A stretch of 64,000 nucleotides of DNA from Allobosea sp039673065 (GCF_039673065.1 NZ_JBDJKW010000004.1:1-64000), one strand, 5' to 3'; shown: positions 25,924-36,113, counted from the stretch's first letter. Numbers and translations are program-made. Notes: generated by a model from the sequence alone, not told the origin.

Positions 25924-28224
25924 TCAGGCGGCGCGGTTCATCTGGGGCTCGCCGTCGCCCTTCACGGGCAGGCGGATCATCGCGATGGTGCCGGAGCCGA
26001 GCACCGAGCGCAGCCGCAGCGAGCCGCCATGCAGCTCGGCCAGCGAGCGGGCGATGGCGAGGCCCAGCCCCGAGCCCTGGTAGCTGCGGGCCATGTCGCC
26101 CTCGACCTGCTCGAAGGGGCGGCCGATCCGGTCGATCTTCTCCGGCGGGATGCCGATGCCGGTATCCTCGACGAAGACGTTGACGGCACCGTTGACCGGC
26201 TTGACGCGGATGGCGACGCGCCCGCCCTCGGGGGTAAACTTGACCGCATTGTCGAGCAGGTTGGAGAGGATCTGGAAGAGCGCGTGCGAATCCGCCTCCA
26301 GCCGCAGCGAGGGCGAGACCTCGCTGGTGAAGGAGAGCTTCTTCTGGGCGATGGCCGGCTCGTGCTGGCGCACCGCCTCCTGCACCACCAGGTCGAGCGC
26401 GACGTCGGACTTCTGCAGGGTGACCCGGCCGGCCTCGATGCGGGCCATGTCGAGGATGTCGTTGATCACCGCGAGCAGGTAGCCGCCGCTCTTGCGGATA
26501 TCGCGGACATATTCGTCGTAGCGGTCAGAGCCGAGCGCGCCGAACAGCCGGCTCTCCATGATCTCGGAGAAGCCGATGATGGCGTTGAGCGGCGTGCGCA
26601 GCTCATGGCTCATATTGGCGAGGAATTCCGACTTGGCGCGGTTGGCGCTTTCGGCGGCGGCCTTCTGCTCGAGATAGAGCTCAGCGAGCTCGGCGAGCTG
26701 CTGGGCCTGCGCCTCGAGCTTCTGGCGCGAGGCCTTGAGGTCGGTGACGGTGGTGAGCAGCTCGTGCTCGGAGCGGGTCAGGCGCTCCTCCTGCTGCTTC
26801 AGCTTGGTGATGTCGGTGCCGACCGAGACCGAACCGCCATCCTTGGTGCGGCGATCGTTGATCTGCAGCCAGCGGCCGTCGGCGAGCTTGGCCTCGTAGG
26901 ACTGGGAGCCCGGCGCCGAGCCGGGGCGGCGGACCGGCTCGCGGTCGATGCTGGCCTGGGCGCTGAAGCGCATCACCTCGTCATAGGCGGTGCCGGAGGC
27001 GACGGCCTCGCTCGGCAGGTGGTGGAGCTGCTGGTACTTGGCGTTGCACAGCACCAGCTTGCGGTCGGCGTCCCAGAGCACGAAGGCTTCAGAGATCGCC
27101 TCGACGGCGTCGCGCAGGCGGGCGTCGGCCTTGGCGGTGCGGGCGGCCATGCGGCGCTGCTCGGAGATGTCGACCACGATCCCGACGAGATGGCGCGAGC
27201 CGGTGCGGCGGTCGATCACCAGCTCGGCGCGGGCTTTGAGCCAGATCCAGTCGCCGGCGGCGTTGCGGACCCGGAATTCCTGGTCGAGGTGATGGGCCTC
27301 GTCGCGGCTGATCTTGTCGGCGAAGGCGTAGAGATCGGCGTCGTCGGGATGGATGAAGGCGCTGACCTCGCCGAAGGACATGTACTCGCCGGCGCGGTCG
27401 TAGCCGAGCATGGCGTACATCGAGTCGGACCAGTAGATGCGGCCCCTGGCCAGGTCCCAGTCCCACAGGCCGCAATGGCCGCGGCTGAGGGCGGTGTCGA
27501 TGCGCTCGCGGACGCAGTCGCAATCCTCGTCGGCGGCGCGGGCGCGCTTCGATTGCAGCAGGAAGGCGAGCGTGATGCCGGCGAGCACGATGCCGGCCGA
27601 GGCGAACAGGATGAGGATGGCGCGCAGCCGCTCTTCGAGCAGCGAGAGGGCGCGCTTCACCGGCTGGAGCACGGCGAGCTGGCCGAGCGGGGCGGCGAGG
27701 TTGCGGACCGTGGCGAAGGCCTCGACGCCGCCCGGCAGGACGACGCGCATCACGCCGGCGCGGTCGGCGAACTCGGTCAGCGCCTGCGAGGGGCCGAGCA
27801 GGTCGACGAGATTGTGCGGGCCCTGGCCGATCACCGGCTCGCTGAGGTTGAGCCGCCCGGCGGCGTCGCTGACGTGGACGATCCGGTCGCGGCCGGCGAT
27901 GTGCTTGGTGCTCAGCGCGCGCAGCACCGGGGCGATGTCCTTCCCGTCGCGCGAGGCGTTGTCGATCTCGCGGGCGACCAGAGAGGCGAGGAGGTCGATC
28001 TCGGCGATCGTCTCCGACAGCGTGTCCTCGCGCAACGCGTTGGTCTGGACATAGGCGCCGAGCGCCATGACCAGGCCGAAGATGCCGACCAGTGCGGGGA
28101 TGATGCGGCGCGCCAGCGGCTCGATCTGCTCGAACCGCAGGTAGAGCGGGTGGGTGAAGGATCTCGCCACTCCGAGAATCGATCGCGCGCGCACGTCTGC
28201 GCAAGCCGCGTTTACACGCGTCAT
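25924..28224 (-). CDS. PAS-domain sensor histidine kinase of the PleC/DivJ/PdhS type
   Basis: A 766-residue kinase. Membrane helices lie near residues 42-60 and 205-230 and flank a periplasmic domain. Two PAS domains follow, at about 255-370 and 380-490. A coiled-coil linker leads to the H-box with His540 in MSHELRTPLNAIIGFSEIM, then the ATPase domain with NLLDNAVKFTPEGG, DTGIGIPP and GSGLGLAIARSLAELHGG. The DHp segment FGALGSDRYDEYVRDIRKSGG is characteristic of alphaproteobacterial PleC/DivJ/PdhS kinases that act on DivK-type regulators. No partner regulator is adjacent. It is convergent with glnE. Its exact orthologue was not identified. Confidence 0.88.
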   Translation of the reverse strand: MTRVNAACADVRARSILGVARSFTHPLYLRFEQIEPLARRIIPALVGIFGLVMALGAYVQTNALREDTLSETIAEIDLLASLVAREIDNASRDGKDIAPVLRALSTKHIAGRDRIVHVSDAAGRLNLSEPVIGQGPHNLVDLLGPSQALTEFADRAGVMRVVLPGGVEAFATVRNLAAPLGQLAVLQPVKRALSLLEERLRAILILFASAGIVLAGITLAFLLQSKRARAADEDCDCVRERIDTALSRGHCGLWDWDLARGRIYWSDSMYAMLGYDRAGEYMSFGEVSAFIHPDDADLYAFADKISRDEAHHLDQEFRVRNAAGDWIWLKARAELVIDRRTGSRHLVGIVVDISEQRRMAARTAKADARLRDAVEAISEAFVLWDADRKLVLCNAKYQQLHHLPSEAVASGTAYDEVMRFSAQASIDREPVRRPGSAPGSQSYEAKLADGRWLQINDRRTKDGGSVSVGTDITKLKQQEERLTRSEHELLTTVTDLKASRQKLEAQAQQLAELAELYLEQKAAAESANRAKSEFLANMSHELRTPLNAIIGFSEIMESRLFGALGSDRYDEYVRDIRKSGGYLLAVINDILDMARIEAGRVTLQKSDVALDLVVQEAVRQHEPAIAQKKLSFTSEVSPSLRLEADSHALFQILSNLLDNAVKFTPEGGRVAIRVKPVNGAVNVFVEDTGIGIPPEKIDRIGRPFEQVEGDMARSYQGSGLGLAIARSLAELHGGSLRLRSVLGSGTIAMIRLPVKGDGEPQMNRAA

Positions 28225-28406
28225 GCCGTCCCCCTTCGGAAGTCAACTAGTCGGTGAGATCGGGAGACGTGCCGCATCCCCGAATCACGGTCAGTTGAAT
28301 CCCGCGGAGTTGCTTTGTCTAGCTCAGAGTTGAATCGGAACGTCACTTTGCGCGCGTAGGTTGTGGCCGAATCGGCTCTGAATCCTGTGCGCGTAATGAA
28401 TCGTTA

Positions 28407-28437
28407 ACCTTCCGGACAGGTGGCCTGTCCGGAAGGT
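28407..28437 (-). terminator. terminator hairpin after pepN
   Basis: A perfect 14-base inverted repeat, ACCTTCCGGACAGG at 28407-28420 and its complement at 28424-28437, with a 3-base loop. It lies 12 bases past the pepN stop on the reverse strand and is followed by TTAACG, so the T-run is minimal. The surrounding 28225-28448 gap also holds the leader region of the PAS kinase gene, in which I see nothing else definite. Confidence 0.7.
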
Positions 28438-28448
28438 CGAAGCGCCTC

Positions 28449-31088
28449 TCAGGCGAGCGAGCGCGCGGCGATGTCGGCGACGTCGCGCGACAGTCCGGGC
28501 GTCGCCGCGACCGTCGAGAGCGCGGCCCTGGCGGCGGCCTGCCGGGTCGGCTCCAGCATGCGCCAGCTCTTGAACGAGGAGAGCAGGCGCGAGGCGACCT
28601 GCGGGTTCGTCCGGTCGAGCGCTATCGCCATGTCGGCGACGAAGCGGTAGCCGGCGCCGTCGGTGCGGTTGAACTGGGTGAGGTTGGCCGCGAAGCCGCC
28701 GATCAGCGCCCGCACCCGGTTGGGGTTGGTCAGCGAGAAGCCCGGCCGCGCCATCAGGCCGCGCACGCGCTCCAGCGTCCCGGCTTCCGGGATCAGCGCC
28801 TGCGCCAGCAGCCATTTGTCCATCACCAGCGGCTCCTCGGCGTAGAGGGCGGCGAAGCGGGCGATCATCGCCTCGCGCGCCTCGCCGGGGATCAGCGTCA
28901 TCGTCGCCAGCGCCGCCAGCCGGTCGGTCAGGTTGTCCGCGGCCTCGAACTGAGCGGTGGCGCGGGCGGTCGCATCCTCGGGTGAGGCCAGCGCCAGCAG
29001 GCCGAGTGCCTCGTTGCGCAGCGCGCGCCGCCCGGCCGGGCCGGCTGCCGGGGAATAGGCGCCGTCGGCGCGCAGCGCCTCGTGCAGGGTGGCGAGCGAG
29101 GGCGCGAGCGCGGAGGCGATCGCCGTCGCCAGCGCGCGATGCGCCGCATGGACCCGGTCGGGATCGACGTGCGCGCCGATCTCGCGGGCGATGTCGGCCG
29201 GCGTCGGCAGGCGCAGCACCTGCGCGGCGAAGGCGGGGTCGTCACTGGCCGGGCCGTCGAGGAAGCCCGCGAGCGCGCCGGCGATGGCGCCGGCACTGGC
29301 GGCGGCGTCGCTCGCCTCGCCACGTCCGGCGCGCACCAGCGCCCGCGTCGCCACGGTCTGGAGCGCCTGCCAGCGGTTGAAGGAATCGCTGTCGGCCGTG
29401 AAGAGGCGCAGCAGCGCCGCGTCGTCGAGGTCGAGCTCCAGCCTGACCGGGGCGGAGAAGCCGCGCAGCAGCGAGGGCGTCGGCGCCTCGGCGATGCCCT
29501 CGAAGCTCAGCGAGGCCTCGGCCGCATCGAGCACGAAGATGCCGTCGCGAGCGAGCGCGGGGACGGCACCGCCGAGCGGCAGGTCGCCGTCGCGGCCGAC
29601 GAGGCCGAGCGCGACTGCGATGACCAGCGGGCGCTTCTCGCTCTGGCCGGGCGTCGGCGGCGTGCTCTGCGTGAAGTCCAGCGTGTAGCGCCGGGCCTGC
29701 GCGTCGTAGCGGCCGCGCGCGGTGACGGTCGGCGTGCCGGCCTGCTCGTACCAGAGCGCGAAGGCGGAGAGGTCCTGGCCCGAGGCCTCGGCGAAGCAGG
29801 CGAGGAACTGCTCGATCGTCGCGGCGGTGCCGTCGCAGCGCGCGAAATAGAGGTCCATGCCGCGGGCGAAGGCCTCGTCGCCGATCAGCGTCTTGAGCAT
29901 GCGGATGATCTCCGCGCCCTTCTCGTAGACGGTCGGCGTGTAGAAGTTGTTGATCTCGGTGTAGGCGCGCGGTCGCACCGGATGCGCCAGCGGGCCGGCG
30001 TCCTCGCTGAACTGCGTCGCGCGCAGCGTGCGGACATCGGCGATGCGCTTCACCGGGCGCGAGCGCTCGTCGGCCGAGAACTCCTGGTCGCGGAAGACGG
30101 TGAGGCCTTCCTTGAGGCAGAGCTGGAACCAGTCGCGGCAGGTGATGCGGTTGCCGGTCCAGTTGTGGAAATACTCGTGGGCGATGATCGCCTCGATCGA
30201 GGCATAGTCGCCGTCGCTCGCGGTATGGGGATCGGCCAGCACGTATTTGTCGTTGAAGATGTTGAGGCCCTTGTTCTCCATCGCCCCCATGTTGAAGTCG
30301 GACACGGCGACGACGTTGAACACGTCGAGATCGTAGTTGCGGCCGAAGACGCGCTCGTCCCAGCGCATGCAGCGTACCAGCGAGTCGAGCGCCCAGCCGG
30401 CGCGGTCGGCCTTGCCCGGCTCGACATAGACCGCGAGCTCGACCTTGCGCCCATCGGCGGTGACATAGGGCTGGCGGACATGGTCGAGCCGGCCGCCGAC
30501 CAGCGCGAACAGATAGGCCGGCTTGGGATGCGGATCGTGCCAGACGGCGAAATGCCGCTCGCCGCCGGGCAGTTCGCCCGCTGCGACGAGGTTGCCGTTG
30601 GCCAGGAGCACCGGCGCGTCGGCCTTCTCGGCTTCGAGGCGCACGGTGTAGACGCTCATCACGTCCGGCCGGTCGAGGAAATAGGTGATGCGGCGGAAGC
30701 CGTCGGCCTCGCACTGGGTGCAGTAGACCCCGCTCGAACGGTAGAGCCCCATCAGCTTGGTGTTGGCCTGCGGGTCGAGCTCGGTCTCGATCCGCAGCGA
30801 GAACGGGCGGTCCGGCGGGGCAGGCAAAGTGAGCGCGCGCGGCGAGACCGTGTAGGCCGAGGCGTCGAGCGGCCGGTCGTCCAGCGCGACCGAGACGGGC
30901 GCGATCTCGTCGCCGTCGAGAACCAGCGGCGCACCCGGCCGGCCTTCGGGATTGGGCCGCAGCTGCAGCAGGGCGCGCACGCGGGTGCTGGTCGGCGCCA
31001 GCACCACATCGAGATCGACGGTGTCGATCAGCCAGTCGGAGGGGCGGTAATCCTCGAGGCGGATCGTCGGGGTGTCTTCGGCGCGCAT
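28449..31088 (-). CDS. pepN: aminopeptidase N
   Basis: An 879-residue M1-family zinc aminopeptidase of the E. coli PepN type. The exopeptidase motif GAMEN lies at 268-272. The zinc site HEYFH starts at His304, with Glu327 as third ligand in LKEGLTVFRDQEF. The C-terminal DUF3458-type domain contains ALDRTNPQVASRLL. ATG 31088 is preferred to a longer frame reaching 31190, because the sequence from MRAEDTPTIRLEDYRPSDW matches family N-termini. Cytoplasmic protein turnover is the known role. A terminator hairpin follows it. Confidence 0.93.
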   Translation of the reverse strand: MRAEDTPTIRLEDYRPSDWLIDTVDLDVVLAPTSTRVRALLQLRPNPEGRPGAPLVLDGDEIAPVSVALDDRPLDASAYTVSPRALTLPAPPDRPFSLRIETELDPQANTKLMGLYRSSGVYCTQCEADGFRRITYFLDRPDVMSVYTVRLEAEKADAPVLLANGNLVAAGELPGGERHFAVWHDPHPKPAYLFALVGGRLDHVRQPYVTADGRKVELAVYVEPGKADRAGWALDSLVRCMRWDERVFGRNYDLDVFNVVAVSDFNMGAMENKGLNIFNDKYVLADPHTASDGDYASIEAIIAHEYFHNWTGNRITCRDWFQLCLKEGLTVFRDQEFSADERSRPVKRIADVRTLRATQFSEDAGPLAHPVRPRAYTEINNFYTPTVYEKGAEIIRMLKTLIGDEAFARGMDLYFARCDGTAATIEQFLACFAEASGQDLSAFALWYEQAGTPTVTARGRYDAQARRYTLDFTQSTPPTPGQSEKRPLVIAVALGLVGRDGDLPLGGAVPALARDGIFVLDAAEASLSFEGIAEAPTPSLLRGFSAPVRLELDLDDAALLRLFTADSDSFNRWQALQTVATRALVRAGRGEASDAAASAGAIAGALAGFLDGPASDDPAFAAQVLRLPTPADIAREIGAHVDPDRVHAAHRALATAIASALAPSLATLHEALRADGAYSPAAGPAGRRALRNEALGLLALASPEDATARATAQFEAADNLTDRLAALATMTLIPGEAREAMIARFAALYAEEPLVMDKWLLAQALIPEAGTLERVRGLMARPGFSLTNPNRVRALIGGFAANLTQFNRTDGAGYRFVADMAIALDRTNPQVASRLLSSFKSWRMLEPTRQAAARAALSTVAATPGLSRDVADIAARSLA

Positions 31089-31158
31089 GCTCTCGTCCCG
31101 TCGGGAATCGGGTGGTCGCCTCGTCTGTAGACCGTGAGCGCGGCGGTCGGAAGCGCGC

Positions 31159-32583
31159 TCAGCCGGTCGCGGTCGGTGCCGGCTCGGCATGGCTGACGAG
31201 CCGGCAGATCTCCGGCATCGCCACCCGGACCGCGCGCTCGATCGTGTCGACGGCGTCGTGGACGGTCGCGACGTCGAGCGCGGCGTCCACCCGGCAATGA
31301 TAGTTCACCACCAGCCCGTTGGCGGTGCGGCGAACCCGCACGCTGTGGATGTCGTGGATCGGCCCGCCGACGCGCAGGGCCTCGTCGGAGAGCGCGCGCC
31401 CCACCGCCTCGACCTCCTGCCAGGCGGCATTGTGGCCGGCCGGCGCGCCGGTCTCCAGCGGCTCGATATGGGTCTCGACCTCGGTCTCGCCGCCGAATTC
31501 GGAGCGGATCGCCGCTTCCAGCCGCGTCGCGGTGTCGTGCGCCTCGACGATCGGGGTGCGGGCGTCGACCTCCATGTCGAGGCTGACCGAGAGCCGCTCG
31601 CCGATGGCGTGCACCGAGACGTGGTGGACCGGGATGCGCATCTTCAGCGCGATCAGCAGCACCCGCTCCAGCGCCGTCTCGTCGTCGAGCTGCACGGGGT
31701 TGGCGGTGATGGTGATCTCGGCGTCGGGCTCGACCGCCGCCAGCCGTTCGGCCAGCGTCGCCTTGATCGCGGTAACCCGGTCGAGCGGCAGGGTGCGCGA
31801 GACGCGGATGCCGATCTCGCCATGGCTGCGGCCGCCGGCCGGGCGCACCTTGAGCCAGTCCACCGCGACGACGCCGGGCACCGCCTCTGCGGCGGCGCGC
31901 AGGCGCTCGCTCAAGCCCTCGGGCGCGGTGTCGAGCAGGGTGCCCAGCGCGCGGCGGGCGAGGCGATAGGCGCACAGCGCCGTATAGGCGGCGATGGCGA
32001 AGGCGGCGACGGTGTCGGCACGCTCGAAGCCGTACCAGGCGCCGAGCAGGCCGAGCAGCACCAGCGCCGAGCCGGCGAAATCGGCGGAGAAATGCGTGGC
32101 CTCGGCGGCGAGCGCCTCGCTGCGCGTCTGGGCCGCGACCTTGACCAGCGAGCGCCAGCGGATCGCGTCCACCGTCATCGAGAGCAGCAGGATGCCGATG
32201 ATCACCGGGGTGACCGTGACGTCGGTGGTGCGGTCGAACCAGAGCCGCTGGCCGGCCTCCCACAGCACCGCGCCGGCCAGGGCGAACAGGATCGCGGTCT
32301 CGACCAGCGCCGCCAGCGACTCCACCTTGCCGTGCCCGTAATGATGGTCGTCGTCGGCCGGCTTGTCGGCGGCGCGCACGGCGAACCAGGTGAACAGCGT
32401 CGAGCCGATGTCGACCATGCCCTGCAGCGCGTCGGCGAGCAGCGCCAGCGAGCCGGAGAGGATGGCGCCGATCAGCTTGGCGCCGGTGAGCAGCACCGTC
32501 GCCATCACCGACAGGATCGCCGCGCGCTGCTTGATCGAGGCGATCTGGGCTGTGGTCAGCCTGCTGTGCTGCATCTCGCTCAT
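31159..32583 (-). CDS. cation diffusion facilitator (FieF-like metal efflux)
   Basis: A 474-residue CDF transporter. Six membrane helices occupy about 20-215, with metal ligands LADALQGMVD in helix two and HFSADF in helix five, and a DDDHHYGHGK loop typical of FieF-type proteins. The cytoplasmic part is longer than usual, with about 250 residues after the membrane domain against about 90 in FieF. It looks like two or more tandem dimerisation-type domains, so an extra regulatory domain is present. ATG 32583 is used; ATG 32574 is possible. Substrate (Fe, Zn or Mn) cannot be told from the sequence. Confidence 0.87.
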   Translation of the reverse strand: MSEMQHSRLTTAQIASIKQRAAILSVMATVLLTGAKLIGAILSGSLALLADALQGMVDIGSTLFTWFAVRAADKPADDDHHYGHGKVESLAALVETAILFALAGAVLWEAGQRLWFDRTTDVTVTPVIIGILLLSMTVDAIRWRSLVKVAAQTRSEALAAEATHFSADFAGSALVLLGLLGAWYGFERADTVAAFAIAAYTALCAYRLARRALGTLLDTAPEGLSERLRAAAEAVPGVVAVDWLKVRPAGGRSHGEIGIRVSRTLPLDRVTAIKATLAERLAAVEPDAEITITANPVQLDDETALERVLLIALKMRIPVHHVSVHAIGERLSVSLDMEVDARTPIVEAHDTATRLEAAIRSEFGGETEVETHIEPLETGAPAGHNAAWQEVEAVGRALSDEALRVGGPIHDIHSVRVRRTANGLVVNYHCRVDAALDVATVHDAVDTIERAVRVAMPEICRLVSHAEPAPTATG

Positions 32584-32670
32584 GCGCGACTGTAACCTCG
32601 TCTCTTGGCTTCCGGGTCGTTTTGCTCGATTCAGGGACGCGATCAACCCGCACTCCGGAAGGAACCGCCG

Positions 32671-33120
32671 ATGCGATATCTCCACACCATGGTGCGTGTC
32701 ACCGACCTCGATGCCGCGCTGGACTTCTATGTCACCAAGTTCGGCCTGGTCGAAACCCGCCGGATCGAGAACGAGAAGGGCCGCTTCACCCTGGTCTTCC
32801 TCGCCGCGCCCGAGGACGAGCCGACGGTGCGGGAGCAGGGCAGCCGCGGCCGCCCGACGCTCGAACTGACCTACAACTGGGATCCGGAGGTCTACACCGG
32901 CGGCCGCAATTTCGGCCATCTCGCCTATGAGGTCGACGACATCTACGCCACCTGCGACAAGCTGATGAAGGCCGGCATCACCATCAACCGGCCGCCGCGC
33001 GACGGCAACATGGCCTTCATCCGCTCGCCCGACGGCATCTCGATCGAGCTGCTGCAGAAGGGCGATCCGAAGCCGCCGGCCGAGCCCTGGGCCAGCATGC
33101 AGAACACCGGCAGCTGGTGA
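32671..33120 (+). CDS. gloA: lactoylglutathione lyase (glyoxalase I)
   Basis: A 149-residue VOC-fold glyoxalase I, which converts the hemithioacetal of methylglyoxal and glutathione to lactoylglutathione. N-terminal YLHTMVRVTDLDAALDFYV provides the first metal His; LELTYNWDPEVYTGGRNFGHLAYEVDD contributes Glu and His; SPDGISIELLQKG supplies the last Glu. ATG 32671 has GGAAGG nine bases upstream. The upstream gene runs the other way. The C-terminal tail after ELLQKG is slightly longer than in E. coli GloA. Confidence 0.95.
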   Translation: MRYLHTMVRVTDLDAALDFYVTKFGLVETRRIENEKGRFTLVFLAAPEDEPTVREQGSRGRPTLELTYNWDPEVYTGGRNFGHLAYEVDDIYATCDKLMKAGITINRPPRDGNMAFIRSPDGISIELLQKGDPKPPAEPWASMQNTGSW

Positions 33121-33128
33121 CCTCGCGC

Positions 33129-33152
33129 GGCCGGGGGCTTGCGCTCCCGGCC
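33129..33152 (+). terminator. probable terminator after gloA
   Basis: GGCCGGGGG and CTCCCGGCC form a nine-pair stem with one G-U pair around a six-base loop, nine bases after the gloA stop. No T-run follows, so strength is uncertain. Confidence 0.45.
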
Positions 33153-33234
33153 GGCTTGCGACAAGCGACGGACAGCGCGACCGCCGGATGACGTGGCGGC
33201 GCCGGAGGAGGCGCCCCGACGGGCGACGAGGATC

Positions 33235-34128
33235 ATGGCTGGCGTTTTCTGTCTCGGCATCGCGACGCTCGACTATGTCTATGGCGTGGAGCGCGTGCCC
33301 CAGCCCGGCGAGAAGGACCGGGCGCGCGACCTCGTGGTCACCGGCGGCGGCTGCGCCGGCAGCGCCTCGGCCGCGATCGGCCGTCTCGGCGGCAAGGCCT
33401 GGCTGGCGACGCGCCTCGGCGACGACATCACCGGCGACGCCATCCGCGCCGAGCTGCATCGCGACGGCGTCGACACCAGCCTCGCCGCCTGCTTTCCCGG
33501 CCTGCGCTCGCCGGTTTCCGCCATCCTCATCGACGCGCAGGGCGAGCGCATGGTCGTGTCCTACACCGACCCCGCGACGCCGCTTACGACCGACTGGCTG
33601 CCGGCCGCCCTGCCGCAGGGCGCCGACGCCGTGCTGGTCGATACGCGCTGGGGCGAGGGCTCGCTTGCGGCGCTGAAGCTGGCGCGCGCCGCCGGCGTGC
33701 CCGGCGTGATCGACGGCGACCGCCAGCCGACCCATCCCGAGATGGTCACCGTCGCCAGCCATGTCGCCTTCAGCGAGAAGGCGCTCAGCGAGATCTCCGG
33801 TGGCGCCGATCCGCATGCGGCGATCGCCGCCATGGCGCAGGGCGCGCAGAACTGGCTCGCGGTGACGCTCGGCCATCGCGGCGTGCTCTTCATGGAAAAT
33901 GGCGGCATCGCCCATATGCCGGCCTTCGAGGTCGAGGTCGTCGATACGCTCGGCGCCGGCGATGTCTGGCACGGCGCCTTCGCGCTCGCCATCGCCGAGG
34001 GCCAGTCCGAGCGGGCTGCGGTGCGCTTCGCCTCCGCCGTGGCCGCGATCAAGTGCACCCGCTTCGGCGGCCGGGCCGGGACGCCGGACCGCGCCGAGGT
34101 CGAGCGCTTCCTCGCCGACCATCCCTGA
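33235..34128 (+). CDS. PfkB/ribokinase-family sugar kinase
   Basis: A 297-residue kinase of the ribokinase fold. The N-terminal GIATLDYVYGVERVP and the GGGCAGSASAAIGRLGG substrate loop are family signature 1. The catalytic DTLGAGDVWHGAFA near residue 240 is signature 2, its Asp being the general base. Substrate specificity cannot be read from the sequence; sugar or nucleoside is likely. ATG 33235 is chosen over the longer frame from 33139 because the family N-terminus begins there and GACGAGG precedes it. A 152-base gap separates it from ureD. Confidence 0.88.
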   Translation: MAGVFCLGIATLDYVYGVERVPQPGEKDRARDLVVTGGGCAGSASAAIGRLGGKAWLATRLGDDITGDAIRAELHRDGVDTSLAACFPGLRSPVSAILIDAQGERMVVSYTDPATPLTTDWLPAALPQGADAVLVDTRWGEGSLAALKLARAAGVPGVIDGDRQPTHPEMVTVASHVAFSEKALSEISGGADPHAAIAAMAQGAQNWLAVTLGHRGVLFMENGGIAHMPAFEVEVVDTLGAGDVWHGAFALAIAEGQSERAAVRFASAVAAIKCTRFGGRAGTPDRAEVERFLADHP

Positions 34129-34214
34129 GGCTGGGCACCCCTGACACCCGGCATCCCCTGGGTACGACTGCCCGCATCACGGGCGGGTGCTGCCTGAAAT
34201 TCGGGCGGGGGCGC

Positions 34215-34231
34215 CAGGCCTGCCTCTTGCC
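34215..34231 (+). promoter_or_regulatory. candidate sigma-54 promoter upstream of ureD
   Basis: GG at 34217-34218 and TTGC at 34227-34230 have the 10-base spacing of a -24/-12 element. The -12 half is a perfect TTGC, but the -24 half (AGGCCT) matches only partly. It lies 50 bases before the ureD ATG. Urease operons are commonly under nitrogen control through NtrC. The call is weak and rests on spacing. Confidence 0.3.
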
Positions 34232-34280
34232 GGGCTGCCCCTGGCGCTGAAAGATGCAGGGGCGCCCAAAAGGGAGCCCG

Positions 34281-35138
<858 letters not shown>

Positions 35139-35148
35139 GGAGGGCGCG

Positions 35149-35457
35149 ATGCTCGCGATCCAAGGACTGAAGTGCATCTACGATACCGGCTCCCGCGGCT
35201 GGGCGATCGAGCTTTCGCTGGACGCCGAGGGCGAGCAGGCCGTGCGCCGCTTCGACGTGGACGGCCCCGATGATGCCGAAATGCTGATCGAGGCTTTCGA
35301 GGACTCGACGCTGAGCGCCTTCGATCCGGCCAGCGGCGAGATCGTCTTCAGCTACGAATACGCCGAGATCGACCTCGACGACGAGGACGAGGACGGCGAC
35401 GACGAAGTCGGCGAGGACGCCGACGAGACCGAAGAGCAGGAAGACGGGAAGGCCTGA
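35149..35457 (+). CDS. small acidic protein of unknown function in the urease operon
   Basis: A 102-residue protein. The first 75 residues look like a small folded domain (CIYDTGSRGWAIELSLDAEG, FSYEYAEIDL). The last 28 are almost entirely Asp/Glu. I do not recognise a family. It lies 10 bases after ureD and two bases before the ureAB fusion, so it is co-translated with urease genes and is probably a real gene. GGAGGGCG precedes ATG 35149. The acidic tail could bind metal or a basic partner, but that is speculation. Confidence 0.8.
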   Translation: MLAIQGLKCIYDTGSRGWAIELSLDAEGEQAVRRFDVDGPDDAEMLIEAFEDSTLSAFDPASGEIVFSYEYAEIDLDDEDEDGDDEVGEDADETEEQEDGKA

Positions 35458-35459
35458 GC

Positions 35460-36080
35460 ATGAACCTGACGCCGCGCGAAAAGGACAAGCTGCTGGTCGC
35501 CATGGCCGCCATGGTGGCGCGGCGACGGCTGGAGCGCGGCGTCAAGCTCAACCATCCCGAGGCCGTCGCGCTGATCACCGACTTCGTGGTCGAGGGCGCG
35601 CGCGACGGCCGTTCCGTCGCCGAGCTGATGGAGGCCGGCGCGCATGTGCTCGCCGCCGACCAGGTGATGGACGGCATCGCCGAGCTGATCCACGACGTGC
35701 AGGTCGAGGCGACCTTTCCCGATGGCACCAAGCTGGTCACGGTGCACGAGCCGATCCGCGGCTCGGCCGGGCGGCTGACACCCGGCGAGGTCACGACCCT
35801 GCCGGGCGATCTCGTGCTCAACGCCGGCCGAGAGAGCCTGACGCTGACGGTGTCCAACACCGGCGACCGGCCGATCCAGGTCGGCTCGCATTATCATTTC
35901 TACGAGGCCAACCCGGCACTCGCCTTCGAGCGCGAGCGGGCGCGCGGCTTCCGGCTCGACATCCCCGCCGGCACGGCCGTACGCTTCGAGCCTGGGCAGA
36001 CGCGCGAGGTCACGCTCGTGGCGCTGGCGGGCAAGCGCGAGGTCCACGGCTTCCGGCAAGATGTGATGGGAAAGCTGTAG
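35460..36080 (+). CDS. ureAB: urease gamma-beta fusion subunit (UreAB)
   Basis: A 206-residue fusion of the two small urease subunits. Residues 1-100 are gamma (MNLTPREKDKLLVAMAAMVA, VKLNHPEAVALITDFV, LIHDVQVEATFPDGTKLVTVH). Residues 101-206 are beta (IQVGSHYHFYEANPALAFERE, GTAVRFEPGQTREV). Fused small subunits occur in some bacteria, Helicobacter being the best known, and the ordinary ureA and ureB are separate genes. Normal length for both halves, no linker loss. The alpha subunit gene is separated by a DUF1003 gene. Confidence 0.95.
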   Translation: MNLTPREKDKLLVAMAAMVARRRLERGVKLNHPEAVALITDFVVEGARDGRSVAELMEAGAHVLAADQVMDGIAELIHDVQVEATFPDGTKLVTVHEPIRGSAGRLTPGEVTTLPGDLVLNAGRESLTLTVSNTGDRPIQVGSHYHFYEANPALAFERERARGFRLDIPAGTAVRFEPGQTREVTLVALAGKREVHGFRQDVMGKL

Positions 36081-36113
36081 CCGCCGGGCACGGCCCCGCC
36101 ACGCGAGGACATC

